Assembly: GCA_031278315.1 (NCBI GenBank)
Contig: JAITKS010000271.1
Span: forward strand, 1 to 7,405
Reading direction: 5' to 3'
Origin: Planctomycetaceae bacterium
Lineage (GTDB): Bacteria > Planctomycetota > Planctomycetia > Pirellulales > Thermoguttaceae
Length of the DNA stretch: 7,405 nt
Each line of letters opens with the position of its first letter. The stretch's first letter is position 1. A model generated the notes under the pieces. That model saw only the letters and a program-made list of their open reading frames with translations. It was not told the origin of the DNA and did no database searches. Made by a program: the position numbers and the translations under genes. Positions 1-6,367 of this stretch are shown here, piece after piece.

Positions 1-732
1 GCAACTGGCATCACGTTTGAACAAGTTTGGTTACTTATTCAAGAAAACGCCAAACAAGCCGAAAAAGAGTTCAAAGAACTTAGAGCTTTAATCAAACAAA
101 CCGATGATCAAATAAAACAGACCAACGAACAAATAAAACTGAATGACAAACAAGTAAAAGAACAAATAAAACAGACAGACGAACAAATAAAACAAACCAA
201 CGAACAAATAAAACAGACAAGCGAACAAATAAAACAGACCGATAAACAAGTGAGAGATCAAATAAAACAGACCAACAAACAAGTCGGGGAATTAAGTAAC
301 CGTTTTGGGGAGATGACAGAATGTTTGGTTTCTCCTGAGATTGATAAAGAATTTAACAAATTCAATTACCATTTCAAACAGGCGAGTTGTAATACTAATA
401 TTAAAAACGAAAATGATCAGGTTATCGCAGAATTAGATGTGCTTCTGGAAGATGATAATTTTATTCTTTGTATAGAGGTTAAAGTAAAACCCGACGAGAA
501 AGATATCCAGCAACATATAAATCGGCTTAAAATTGCTCACAAGCATTTTAAACAAATTCGGCAGGGCGAAAAAAAAATTGTCGGAGCTATTGCTGCAATG
601 GTTTTCACGAAAAAAATAAAACGTCTGGTTATTGAAAACGGTTTATATGCTATCACTCCAAGCGGCAAAACATTTAAGGTCGATGTCCCCGATGGTTTCC
701 AACCAAAACATTTTGTCAGCGTCGAAGAGTAA
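1..732 (+). CDS. Coiled-coil PD-(D/E)XK nuclease-like protein (DUF3782-like), 5' partial
   Basis: The reading frame is open from base 1 to the TAA at 730-732, giving 243 visible residues; the start codon is upstream of the window. An in-frame GTG at 250 could be mistaken for the start, but the open frame continues before it with the same repeat, so it is internal. Residues 1-30 are a short helical lead-in, residues 31-94 are near-perfect heptads of the type IKQTxEQ (coiled coil), and residues 95-243 form a globular domain. That domain has the PD-(D/E)XK pattern: E107 in a conserved-looking helix, then D146 (ELDVLL) and E159-V-K161 (IEVKV) on successive predicted strands. I recall this architecture from the DUF3782 / PD-(D/E)XK superfamily proteins that are abundant in cyanobacteria, Chloroflexi and planctomycetes. 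Their substrate and biological role are unknown. The acidic/lysine triad is present, so nuclease activity is possible, but this is an inference. There is no signal peptide or membrane segment in the visible part, so it is probably cytoplasmic. Confidence 0.82.
   Translation, partial: ATGITFEQVWLLIQENAKQAEKEFKELRALIKQTDDQIKQTNEQIKLNDKQVKEQIKQTDEQIKQTNEQIKQTSEQIKQTDKQVRDQIKQTNKQVGELSNRFGEMTECLVSPEIDKEFNKFNYHFKQASCNTNIKNENDQVIAELDVLLEDDNFILCIEVKVKPDEKDIQQHINRLKIAHKHFKQIRQGEKKIVGAIAAMVFTKKIKRLVIENGLYAITPSGKTFKVDVPDGFQPKHFVSVEE
91..282 (+). repeat. 21-bp in-frame tandem repeat encoding coiled-coil heptads
   Basis: Degenerate 21-bp units (consensus like ATAAAACAGACCGACGAACA plus A) encode heptads: IKQTDDQ, IKQTNEQ, IKLNDKQ, VKEQ (short), IKQTDEQ, IKQTNEQ, IKQTSEQ, IKQTDKQ, VRDQ (short), IKQTNKQ. 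The two four-residue units (residues 52-55 and 84-87) turn a plain heptad into 11-residue hendecads at two places 32 residues apart. This suggests a larger duplicated unit as well as single-heptad slippage. Unit number probably varies between strains. Confidence 0.9.
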
Positions 733-821
733 TATAAATTTACAAAAATTTCGTCAATGATAAACCTCTAAAAACTAACTTTAAGAGGAACTCATACATC
801 ACACCAGCACTGTTTTCGTAC

Positions 822-843
822 AAAAAAAGCCTAATATACAGGC
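822..843 (-). terminator. Weak minus-strand terminator-like hairpin
   Basis: Read on the minus strand, this is GCCTG-TATAT-TAGGC (four Watson-Crick pairs plus a G-T pair, five-base loop) followed directly by seven Ts. The form is that of an intrinsic terminator, but the stem is short. There is no minus-strand gene in the window for it to end. On the + strand it lies 34 bp before the start of the GH38-like gene, in that gene's presumed leader, and lacks a downstream T-tract. It may be chance. Confidence 0.22.
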
Positions 844-876
844 AAGACGACCGCGTGCATTCTAACAATAAATTTT

Positions 877-3800
877 ATGATTATTTTATACCCGGGTTAT
901 AGTTTACAATCACTTGCGGATTTGTCAGAAACAGAATCAGATGAGATTCTGTCAGCATTTACAGCTTTATTTCATCCTGCTGTATTTAGTCATTTCGGTA
1001 AAATTCCGCAATTAGAATCTGTTTCAAATATATCACCAAGTTCAGCTTCAAATTTGATTATTGTACCGCCTTGTTGCGAATTACATCTTCCGCAAGAATT
1101 CGAAAATTTCGACTTTGACAATAACGTTACAATAATTCGTAATATTCATTCCCGAAATTCAATTGTGAATGAAATTATCAAACGTTTTAATATTCAGCAT
1201 AATTTTTGTAAAAAATATATTGACGACTTTTATACTCTTGGCACAACTGTATTGTTTGTAAGTTTGCTTGCTAATCATTTGCACTATATAGATAATTCAC
1301 ACGATAACTCAATTCTTCAGGCTCTCAACGATATAATTGACAATATCAATAGTAAAAATAACATTACCAATTCTTCTTTATCATCTATTGCTGCTATGAC
1401 CGATGATTTAAATATTATTGAAACGAAAAATCAATCATCGGTTTTAAGTCAAACAAGCGATATAAATTATAGTTCTAGCTCAGACGCAGTCCAATCAGAC
1501 GCTGTCGAAATCGACACACATAATTTATTTCGGACAGCATTTGAACGCATTTGCGAGATGAAAGAATTTTATTATTCAGTCAATTCGTATTTACTCGATT
1601 TAACTCTTGTAGTCAAAACGACGCTTGGTGAACCTTTCAGACAATTGTTGAAAGACCGTAATAATGTCAATTTGATATTACCATCGTTGTTGCTCGATTT
1701 ACTTCCCGAAATTGATTCTGAATCTTTTGCTGAATTGAAGTCGGCGGTGTCGGCGGGCAAGGTGAATTTTGTTGCCGATGATGTATCGGAATCGCCGTTA
1801 TTGTTGCAGCCGCTGCTCGATGCCGCTGATAAAATCTTGCAAGGTATTTCTATCTATCGTGATTTATTCGGAGTTATACCAACAATTTATGGGCGTCAAA
1901 AAGTAGGTCTCACGCCGTTTCTGCCGCAGATTCTAAAATTATCTGGATTCAAAAGTGTGTTATTTTTTGCTGCTCTCGACGGATGGCATTTGAAACAACG
2001 AAATCAAAGTAAAATGATTTGGAAAGGAATAGACGGAACAAATATTGATGCATTAATTCGCTACCCCAAAAGCTGTACAACAAATAAAGACCTATTCGAT
2101 TTCGCTGATCATTATTCCGACTTGCTAAATAGTGATTCTGTTCCAACCGCAGTTTTTGCCTCTTTCCCTCTTGACAAAACACAAAATAATAAAAAAGAAA
2201 ATAACGGCAAAATAAATACAAACAATTCTTGTACAGATATTTCTTGTAACGAAAATTCATTTAACAATAATTCAGAAAGCGATAATAGCGATAATAATGA
2301 CATCCCAAACTGGTATAAAGACCTACAACGTATGTCAAGTTATACATCGCAATTGGGTGAATCTATTGGTTTGGAATCTTATTTTGCAACTACAGAACGG
2401 ACAGGTTCGGAAGAATTTATTTCAGCTGAAAATTTTCTTAATGTTGAACCTTCTGACATTCCGTATTGGATAAAGTTATACCGAGAAAATTTAACTCGTG
2501 TGATTAAGTCGGCATTGAGTACGGTTTCGCAATTGTTGATTGATCCGAAATCAGCTGCTAGACCAAGTGATAAATCTCAAACCGAAATTGATTCCGGCAC
2601 GATTTCGGAATATGTTCGAGAATTCGCATCGGCAGTAGGATTACGCTGCATTGTTGATAAGAATGATAAGACAAACAATAACGAAAATTCTGCATCGTGT
2701 GAGATTAAATCGGAGCAAGATTTGCCGGAGCAAGATTTGCATCGGGGGATTGCAATTTTCAATGTGTGGAATTTTGGCCGCCGTGTGTTTATAGATGTAA
2801 GTGATTGGTCGAAATTACCGTCGGCGGTTTCGCCTATAATTTTTGCGGGTGAAAAATTAGGCAAGAAAGAAATAGTAGTAGATATTCCGCCGCTTGGATA
2901 TACTTTCATTCCTGTACCGGAAAAAATAACAACCGAGAATCCGAGTACATCAGATGAAGTTGATAAGAAAAAAATTGTTATTCAAGCGGAGGGGTCTAGT
3001 GTCGGCGGTTTGTCTATTTTGACTCAATTTTTTAAGAAGCGTGCGGAGCCGTCGTTGGTAACTAGGTCTGATAATGGTGCGGCGTTTTTCTTGCAGAATG
3101 AATTTTTTGTTGCGAAAATTGATTCTGATACTGGTATGCTTCGATCTCTTTTCACGAGTAATTATCGTTATAATCGTTTATCGCAGCAGTTAGGATTCAG
3201 GTTGCCTAAAGCGATACGAGATATAGATTCTCGACCGGCAAAAGACCCGAATCGCGGTTATGCGAATTCGGCAGCAGATGAAATTGAAATAAACGAGTTA
3301 GGCAGTGTTACAGGCAGTATTCGAATAAAAGGACGATTGATTTGCGACGACGGTCGTGACGCCGCAATTTTTTCAGAATTGGTCACGATACATCGTTACA
3401 GCAGAATATTAGAATTTCATATTACGTTAGAACCGATTCTGGAACCTAGCGGCGATTCCGCGTGGGATTCTTATTATGCTATTAGGTCAGCGTGGAATGA
3501 CAGATCGTTTGAGTTACGCGGAAGTTTGGGAGACGGATTATATTCTGTAACAACAAATCGTGTGTTATCGCCAAGATTTATTGATTTACGCAACGAAAAA
3601 CGATCAATAACTTTTTTTTCCGAAGGTTTACCGTTTCACCGACGTTTCGCAGACCGCTATCTCGACACAATATTAATCGCAAAAGGTGACAATAAATATG
3701 ACGCCGAAGGTAATAAAATTGATAATAACAATATCGATTCTTGTATTGATTCTTGTGACGGATCAAATCGAGTGACACGGAATTTTCGTTTTGGTGTAGG

Positions 3801-4248
3801 GATTGATATTCGGCATCCGTCGGCGAGTTCGTTTGAATTTATGTTAATGAAAAACGAAATGGCAATTCCTGTTTGTCATGCTGAAAATAAAGTATTTTCA
3901 CGATGGTTGTTTCGACTCGATTCTGCAAATATTATTGCATTACATTGGGAACCGTTTTACAATGACACAAATATTAAAAATAGCAAAGAGAATATACCGC
4001 CGGACAATATCGTAGAAAAATGTTCAGAAAATTATTCTAACAAAGATGAGCTTATCGGATTCAAGATATATTTACTAGAGACAGAGGGAACTCAAACAAG
4101 CAGTGTGTTACGTTCTTTCAAGCCGATAACGAATAGTTATGCAACAAATTTGTTGGGAGAAGTTTTACAGCAGTTAAATATAAATGAAGCAGGAGTACAA
4201 ATTACAATGCACCCGCACGAATTATTGCCGCTAGTTTGTATTTTTTGA
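877..4248 (+). CDS. GH38 (alpha-mannosidase)-like protein with degenerate active site
   Basis: This encodes 1123 residues. The ATG at 877 is the only reasonable start: the in-frame stop TAA at 832-834 lies just upstream with no other ATG between, and no Shine-Dalgarno sequence is seen. Residues 1-130 are a lead-in I do not recognise outside planctomycete relatives. Residues 230-430 resemble the GH38 alpha-mannosidase barrel: 'FGVIPTIYG', then 'LTPFLPQILKLSGFKSVLFF', then 'WKGIDGTNIDALIRYP' follow the family order. Residues 624-640 (IFNVWNFGRR) match the start of the GH38 linker/beta domains, and residues 739-760 (LQNEFFVAKIDSDTGMLRSL) and 845-875 match the C-terminal beta-sandwich. The zinc/nucleophile Asp expected before 'VGLTPFLPQ' aligns with Q341, and the N-terminal His-x-Asp zinc motif aligns with S234-V-N236. 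It is therefore probably a non-catalytic or altered enzyme. It is longer than typical relatives because of Asn/Ser/Asp-rich inserts. There is no clear signal peptide, so it is probably cytoplasmic. It is flanked by unrelated genes. Confidence 0.72.
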   Translation: MIILYPGYSLQSLADLSETESDEILSAFTALFHPAVFSHFGKIPQLESVSNISPSSASNLIIVPPCCELHLPQEFENFDFDNNVTIIRNIHSRNSIVNEIIKRFNIQHNFCKKYIDDFYTLGTTVLFVSLLANHLHYIDNSHDNSILQALNDIIDNINSKNNITNSSLSSIAAMTDDLNIIETKNQSSVLSQTSDINYSSSSDAVQSDAVEIDTHNLFRTAFERICEMKEFYYSVNSYLLDLTLVVKTTLGEPFRQLLKDRNNVNLILPSLLLDLLPEIDSESFAELKSAVSAGKVNFVADDVSESPLLLQPLLDAADKILQGISIYRDLFGVIPTIYGRQKVGLTPFLPQILKLSGFKSVLFFAALDGWHLKQRNQSKMIWKGIDGTNIDALIRYPKSCTTNKDLFDFADHYSDLLNSDSVPTAVFASFPLDKTQNNKKENNGKINTNNSCTDISCNENSFNNNSESDNSDNNDIPNWYKDLQRMSSYTSQLGESIGLESYFATTERTGSEEFISAENFLNVEPSDIPYWIKLYRENLTRVIKSALSTVSQLLIDPKSAARPSDKSQTEIDSGTISEYVREFASAVGLRCIVDKNDKTNNNENSASCEIKSEQDLPEQDLHRGIAIFNVWNFGRRVFIDVSDWSKLPSAVSPIIFAGEKLGKKEIVVDIPPLGYTFIPVPEKITTENPSTSDEVDKKKIVIQAEGSSVGGLSILTQFFKKRAEPSLVTRSDNGAAFFLQNEFFVAKIDSDTGMLRSLFTSNYRYNRLSQQLGFRLPKAIRDIDSRPAKDPNRGYANSAADEIEINELGSVTGSIRIKGRLICDDGRDAAIFSELVTIHRYSRILEFHITLEPILEPSGDSAWDSYYAIRSAWNDRSFELRGSLGDGLYSVTTNRVLSPRFIDLRNEKRSITFFSEGLPFHRRFADRYLDTILIAKGDNKYDAEGNKIDNNNIDSCIDSCDGSNRVTRNFRFGVGIDIRHPSASSFEFMLMKNEMAIPVCHAENKVFSRWLFRLDSANIIALHWEPFYNDTNIKNSKENIPPDNIVEKCSENYSNKDELIGFKIYLLETEGTQTSSVLRSFKPITNSYATNLLGEVLQQLNINEAGVQITMHPHELLPLVCIF
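2173..2301 (+). other. Asn/Ser/Asp-rich low-complexity insertion in the GH38-like protein
   Basis: Codons 433-475 encode a stretch made almost entirely of Asn, Ser, Asp, Lys and Glu, lying between barrel-like sequence (ending VFASFPL) and the resumed fold (IPNWYKDLQRM). The DNA is very A-rich. It is most likely a disordered surface loop grown by slippage. A second such stretch covers about codons 140-210, and smaller ones lie near codons 600-612 and 955-965. These account for much of the extra length of the protein. Confidence 0.75.
2711..2740 (+). repeat. Perfect 15-bp tandem duplication, in frame
   Basis: Two identical copies of CGGAGCAAGATTTGC lie back to back, encoding EQDLP-EQDL at residues 613-621 just before the beta-domain start (H622-R-G). 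The copies are identical at the DNA level, so the duplication looks recent. It adds five residues without breaking the frame. Confidence 0.9.
3733..3756 (+). repeat. 12-bp tandem duplication, in frame (IDSC x2)
   Basis: Two adjacent copies of ATYGATTCTTGT differ at one base and encode IDSC-IDSC inside an Asn/Asp-rich loop of the GH38-like protein. Like the 15-bp duplication upstream, it fits slippage-driven loop growth. Confidence 0.8.
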
Positions 4249-4305
4249 TAATACGAAACAAACGAAATAATATAAGTACCGTGCGATATACAATAATTTT
4301 CGATG

Positions 4306-4334
4306 ACGTAAAAATTAAAAAACGTAAAAACGTA
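4306..4334. repeat. Three spaced copies of ACGTA in the gap before gspE
   Basis: ACGTA occurs at 4306-4310, 4322-4326 and 4330-4334, each followed by A-rich sequence. The gap between the GH38-like gene and the ATPase gene is otherwise featureless AT-rich DNA. The spacings are 16 and 8 bp, so the copies do not all lie on the same helical face. They could be a regulator site or simple low-complexity drift. Confidence 0.3.
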
Positions 4335-4357
4335 ACAGTATAAAATAGTACGAGTTG

Positions 4358-4363
4358 TATAAT
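4358..4363 (+). promoter_or_regulatory. Candidate -10 element for gspE
   Basis: A perfect TATAAT hexamer lies 63 bp before the ATPase start codon, predicting a leader of roughly 55-60 nt. No convincing TTGACA-like -35 box lies 16-18 bp upstream (that stretch reads ACAGTA). In DNA this AT-rich a single TATAAT is weak evidence. Confidence 0.25.
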
Positions 4364-4426
4364 TGTTTCAACAAATATTATTTTTAATCTTTATTAAAAT
4401 CTAAATTTAACATTCGCATTAAACAA

Positions 4427-6139
4427 ATGGCAAAGAAATTAAGTTTTATTGAAATTCTTCAACGTAAAGGATTTCTTAGTAATGCACAAATATCGGAGTG
4501 TCATGAGATGGCTAGTTCTGCAAATATTAGTTTGCGGGAAGCGATTTCGCGGCTTGGTTATGCTAGTAACGAGGAAGTTACTCGTGCAGTTGCCGAAGAG
4601 TTCGGACGTGAATATATAGACTTAAAAAATCTTGTTATTCCGCCTGCAATAATTGAACTGATACCGGAATCTGTTGCACGTGAAAATCGGATTTTGCCGT
4701 ATCAAATTGACGGCGAAACTTTACGTGTAATTGTCAACAATCCTAATGATCTTGAGACATTTGATAAACTTCGTTTTATTTTGCATCGTCCGATTGAGCC
4801 TGTTCTTGCAACGACGGAAGCGATTCAGGAAGCTATAAATAGGCATTATCAGCAAAATATCGGTGAAAGTGCGGACTCGTTAATTCAAGATATGACTGAT
4901 ACGAAAATTGATTTCACCGATTCCGATATTTCAAGCGCAACCGAAGAAGCCGCAAATGCAACAGACAGCGACGCTCCAATAGTTAGATTAAGTCAATTAA
5001 TCATTGAAGAAGCTGTGCAACTGAGAGCGTCTGATATTCATATCGAGCCGTTTGAAGACCGTGTCAGAGTTAGGTACAGAATAGATGGAATTTTAGTAGA
5101 ACGTGATAATATTCCAAAACGTATTCAAGGTTCTGTTTTGTCGAGATTCAAAATTTTAGCGCGTCTTGATATTGCTGAACGGCGGCGAACTCAAGACGGA
5201 CGGATAAAATTATCTATAGCTGATAAAGAGCTTGATTTACGTGTGAGTGTAATTCCGACGAGTCATGGTCAATCGATTGTTATGCGAATTCTCGACAAAG
5301 ATAATATTCGTGTAAATTTAACGCAGCTGGGATTTGCTGAACGTGAGTATAAAAAATTCGTTAGTTTAATTCGGAGACCTAATGGAATTATTCTCGTTAC
5401 AGGACCAACAGGATCAGGTAAAACAACATCTTTATATGCCGCTTTAAATGATCTCAATACGCCAACTCGAAAAATTATAACAGCCGAAGACCCGGTAGAA
5501 TATTATTTGCCCGGTATAAATCAAGTGGAAATCAAACATGCTATCGGACTCGATTTTGCAAGAGTGATTCGTGCAATGTTACGCCAAGCTCCGAATATTA
5601 TTCTAGTAGGTGAAATGAGAGATATTGAAACAGCACAGATGGGAATCCAAGCGTCGTTGACGGGGCATTTGGTTTTTAGCACGCTGCACACAAACGATGC
5701 CCCAGGCGCGATTACAAGACTCGTTGATATGGGTGTACCGCCGTATTTAGTATCAAGTTCGGTCATTGGTATTATGGCGCAAAGACTAGTAAGAACTATT
5801 TGTCCAAAATGTAAAAAACCATACGTACCGTCAGAAATTGAGTTACACGAAGCCGGAATAACAAGCGAACAAGTCGCAAAGGCAACTTTCATGAAAGGAA
5901 AAGGATGTAGTCATTGTAATAAATCAGGATATAGAGGAAGAATTGCGATATTTGAATTATTGATGATGTCCCCAAAAATAAGAGAAATGACTTTCAAACA
6001 AGCAAGCACCGTAGATATAAGAAAAACTGGAATAGGCGAAGGAATGAGCACTCTATACGACGACGGAATAAGAAAAGTATTAAAAGGATTAACAACTATA
6101 GAAGAAGTGATGAGAGTAGCAAGAAGCGCAGAAGGTTGA
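4427..6139 (+). CDS. gspE: Type II secretion / type IV pilus assembly ATPase (GspE/PilB family)
   Basis: This is a complete protein of 570 residues, typical for the family. The ATG at 4427 is fixed by an in-frame TAA at 4385-4387 with no alternative ATG between; no Shine-Dalgarno sequence is visible. Residues 1-141 form the N-terminal MshEN/T2SSE_N domain, ending 'EAINRHY'. An acidic Ser/Thr/Asp linker covers 142-182. The second N-domain (PAS-like) starts near 183 and contains 'ASDIHIEP' (201-208). The catalytic domain has Walker A GPTGSGKTT (326-334, K332), the Asp box ITAEDPVEY (351-359), Walker B NIILVGEMRD (390-399, E396) and the His box HLVFSTLHTND (414-424). A zinc tetracysteine is formed by C459/C462 and C494/C497. 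All residues needed for ATP hydrolysis are intact. As a cytoplasmic hexamer it would drive pseudopilus or pilus extension. The sequence closely resembles planctomycete homologues as I remember them. No pilT, pilC/gspF or pilin gene adjoins it, so PilB versus GspE cannot be decided here. Confidence 0.96.
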   Translation: MAKKLSFIEILQRKGFLSNAQISECHEMASSANISLREAISRLGYASNEEVTRAVAEEFGREYIDLKNLVIPPAIIELIPESVARENRILPYQIDGETLRVIVNNPNDLETFDKLRFILHRPIEPVLATTEAIQEAINRHYQQNIGESADSLIQDMTDTKIDFTDSDISSATEEAANATDSDAPIVRLSQLIIEEAVQLRASDIHIEPFEDRVRVRYRIDGILVERDNIPKRIQGSVLSRFKILARLDIAERRRTQDGRIKLSIADKELDLRVSVIPTSHGQSIVMRILDKDNIRVNLTQLGFAEREYKKFVSLIRRPNGIILVTGPTGSGKTTSLYAALNDLNTPTRKIITAEDPVEYYLPGINQVEIKHAIGLDFARVIRAMLRQAPNIILVGEMRDIETAQMGIQASLTGHLVFSTLHTNDAPGAITRLVDMGVPPYLVSSSVIGIMAQRLVRTICPKCKKPYVPSEIELHEAGITSEQVAKATFMKGKGCSHCNKSGYRGRIAIFELLMMSPKIREMTFKQASTVDIRKTGIGEGMSTLYDDGIRKVLKGLTTIEEVMRVARSAEG

Positions 6140-6172
6140 TCAAAAATTGATGCCTAAATCAAGATTAATTGT

Positions 6173-6186
6173 AAACGTTCACGTTT
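6173..6186 (+). terminator. Weak hairpin / dyad after gspE
   Basis: AAACGT-TC-ACGTTT is a perfect 6-bp inverted repeat with a 2-base centre (realistically a five-pair stem with a TTCA loop). It starts 34 bp after the gspE stop and is followed by T-rich sequence to about 6213. It could act as a weak intrinsic terminator. Because the dyad is near-palindromic, a regulator-binding site is an alternative. The low-GC stem makes either reading uncertain. Confidence 0.27.
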
Positions 6187-6232
6187 TAATTTATTAGTTG
6201 TTTTATTTTTTATTTGGTCGAGCAATTCAAAT

Positions 6233-6254
6233 CAGATATTGAGCAGATATTGAG
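6233..6254. repeat. Perfect 11-bp direct repeat in the intergenic gap
   Basis: CAGATATTGAG occurs twice back to back, with a period of one helical turn, in the gap between gspE and the AAA-like ATPase gene. It is 114 bp before the ATPase start codon. The spacing suits a pair of protein-binding half-sites but equally a slippage duplication. Confidence 0.6.
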
Positions 6255-6289
6255 AATTAGTAACTTTTCGTATGTATTTTGTTTTTTCA

Positions 6290-6322
6290 GTATTTTTGCA
6301 ATATGAAATAAACAAAAAATAC
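6290..6322. repeat. AT-rich inverted repeat upstream of the AAA-like gene
   Basis: GTATTTTT at 6290-6297 is matched by AAAAATAC at 6315-6322, with a 17-base loop, ending 45 bp before the ATG of the next gene. The arms are nearly all A/T, so the fold is weak. No better promoter signal is evident in this gap. Confidence 0.3.
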
Positions 6323-6367
6323 AAAACAAACTAACATGTAATCAAATAATTTTAATTTTTTAATACG

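Noticed and set aside
88..282. Minus-strand open frame encoding a Leu/Phe/Tyr repeat that looks like a membrane protein
   Set aside because: It is the exact shadow of the 21-bp heptad repeat of the + strand gene. The period of seven residues is inherited from the repeat, and it has no independent support.
91..282. CRISPR array
   Set aside because: The units are contiguous, in frame and coding with no unique spacers.
250..732. Gene starting at the internal GTG at 250
   Set aside because: The same frame is open back to base 1 with the same coiled-coil repeat, so the true start is upstream of the window.
765..788. Terminator after the nuclease-like gene (CCTCT ... AGAGG)
   Set aside because: The 5-bp stem has a long imperfect loop and no following T-tract.
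1572..3778. Several minus-strand open frames of 62-110 codons inside the GH38-like gene
   Set aside because: They have no recognisable domains and lie wholly antisense to a long gene with family-level similarity.
5269..5892. Minus-strand open frames inside gspE
   Set aside because: They lie antisense to the Walker A to zinc-motif region of a strongly conserved gene, so the frames are by-products.
6270..6300. Bacteroidetes-type promoter (TATTTTTG at 6291-6298 fits TAnnTTTG)
   Set aside because: The nearest upstream TTTG leaves only 9 bp instead of about 19, and the other genes point away from Bacteroidetes, so the match is probably chance in T-rich DNA.
6233..6322. Insertion-sequence remnant or attachment site
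   Set aside because: The repeats are only 8-11 bp, there is no transposase or integrase fragment, and no flanking target duplication.
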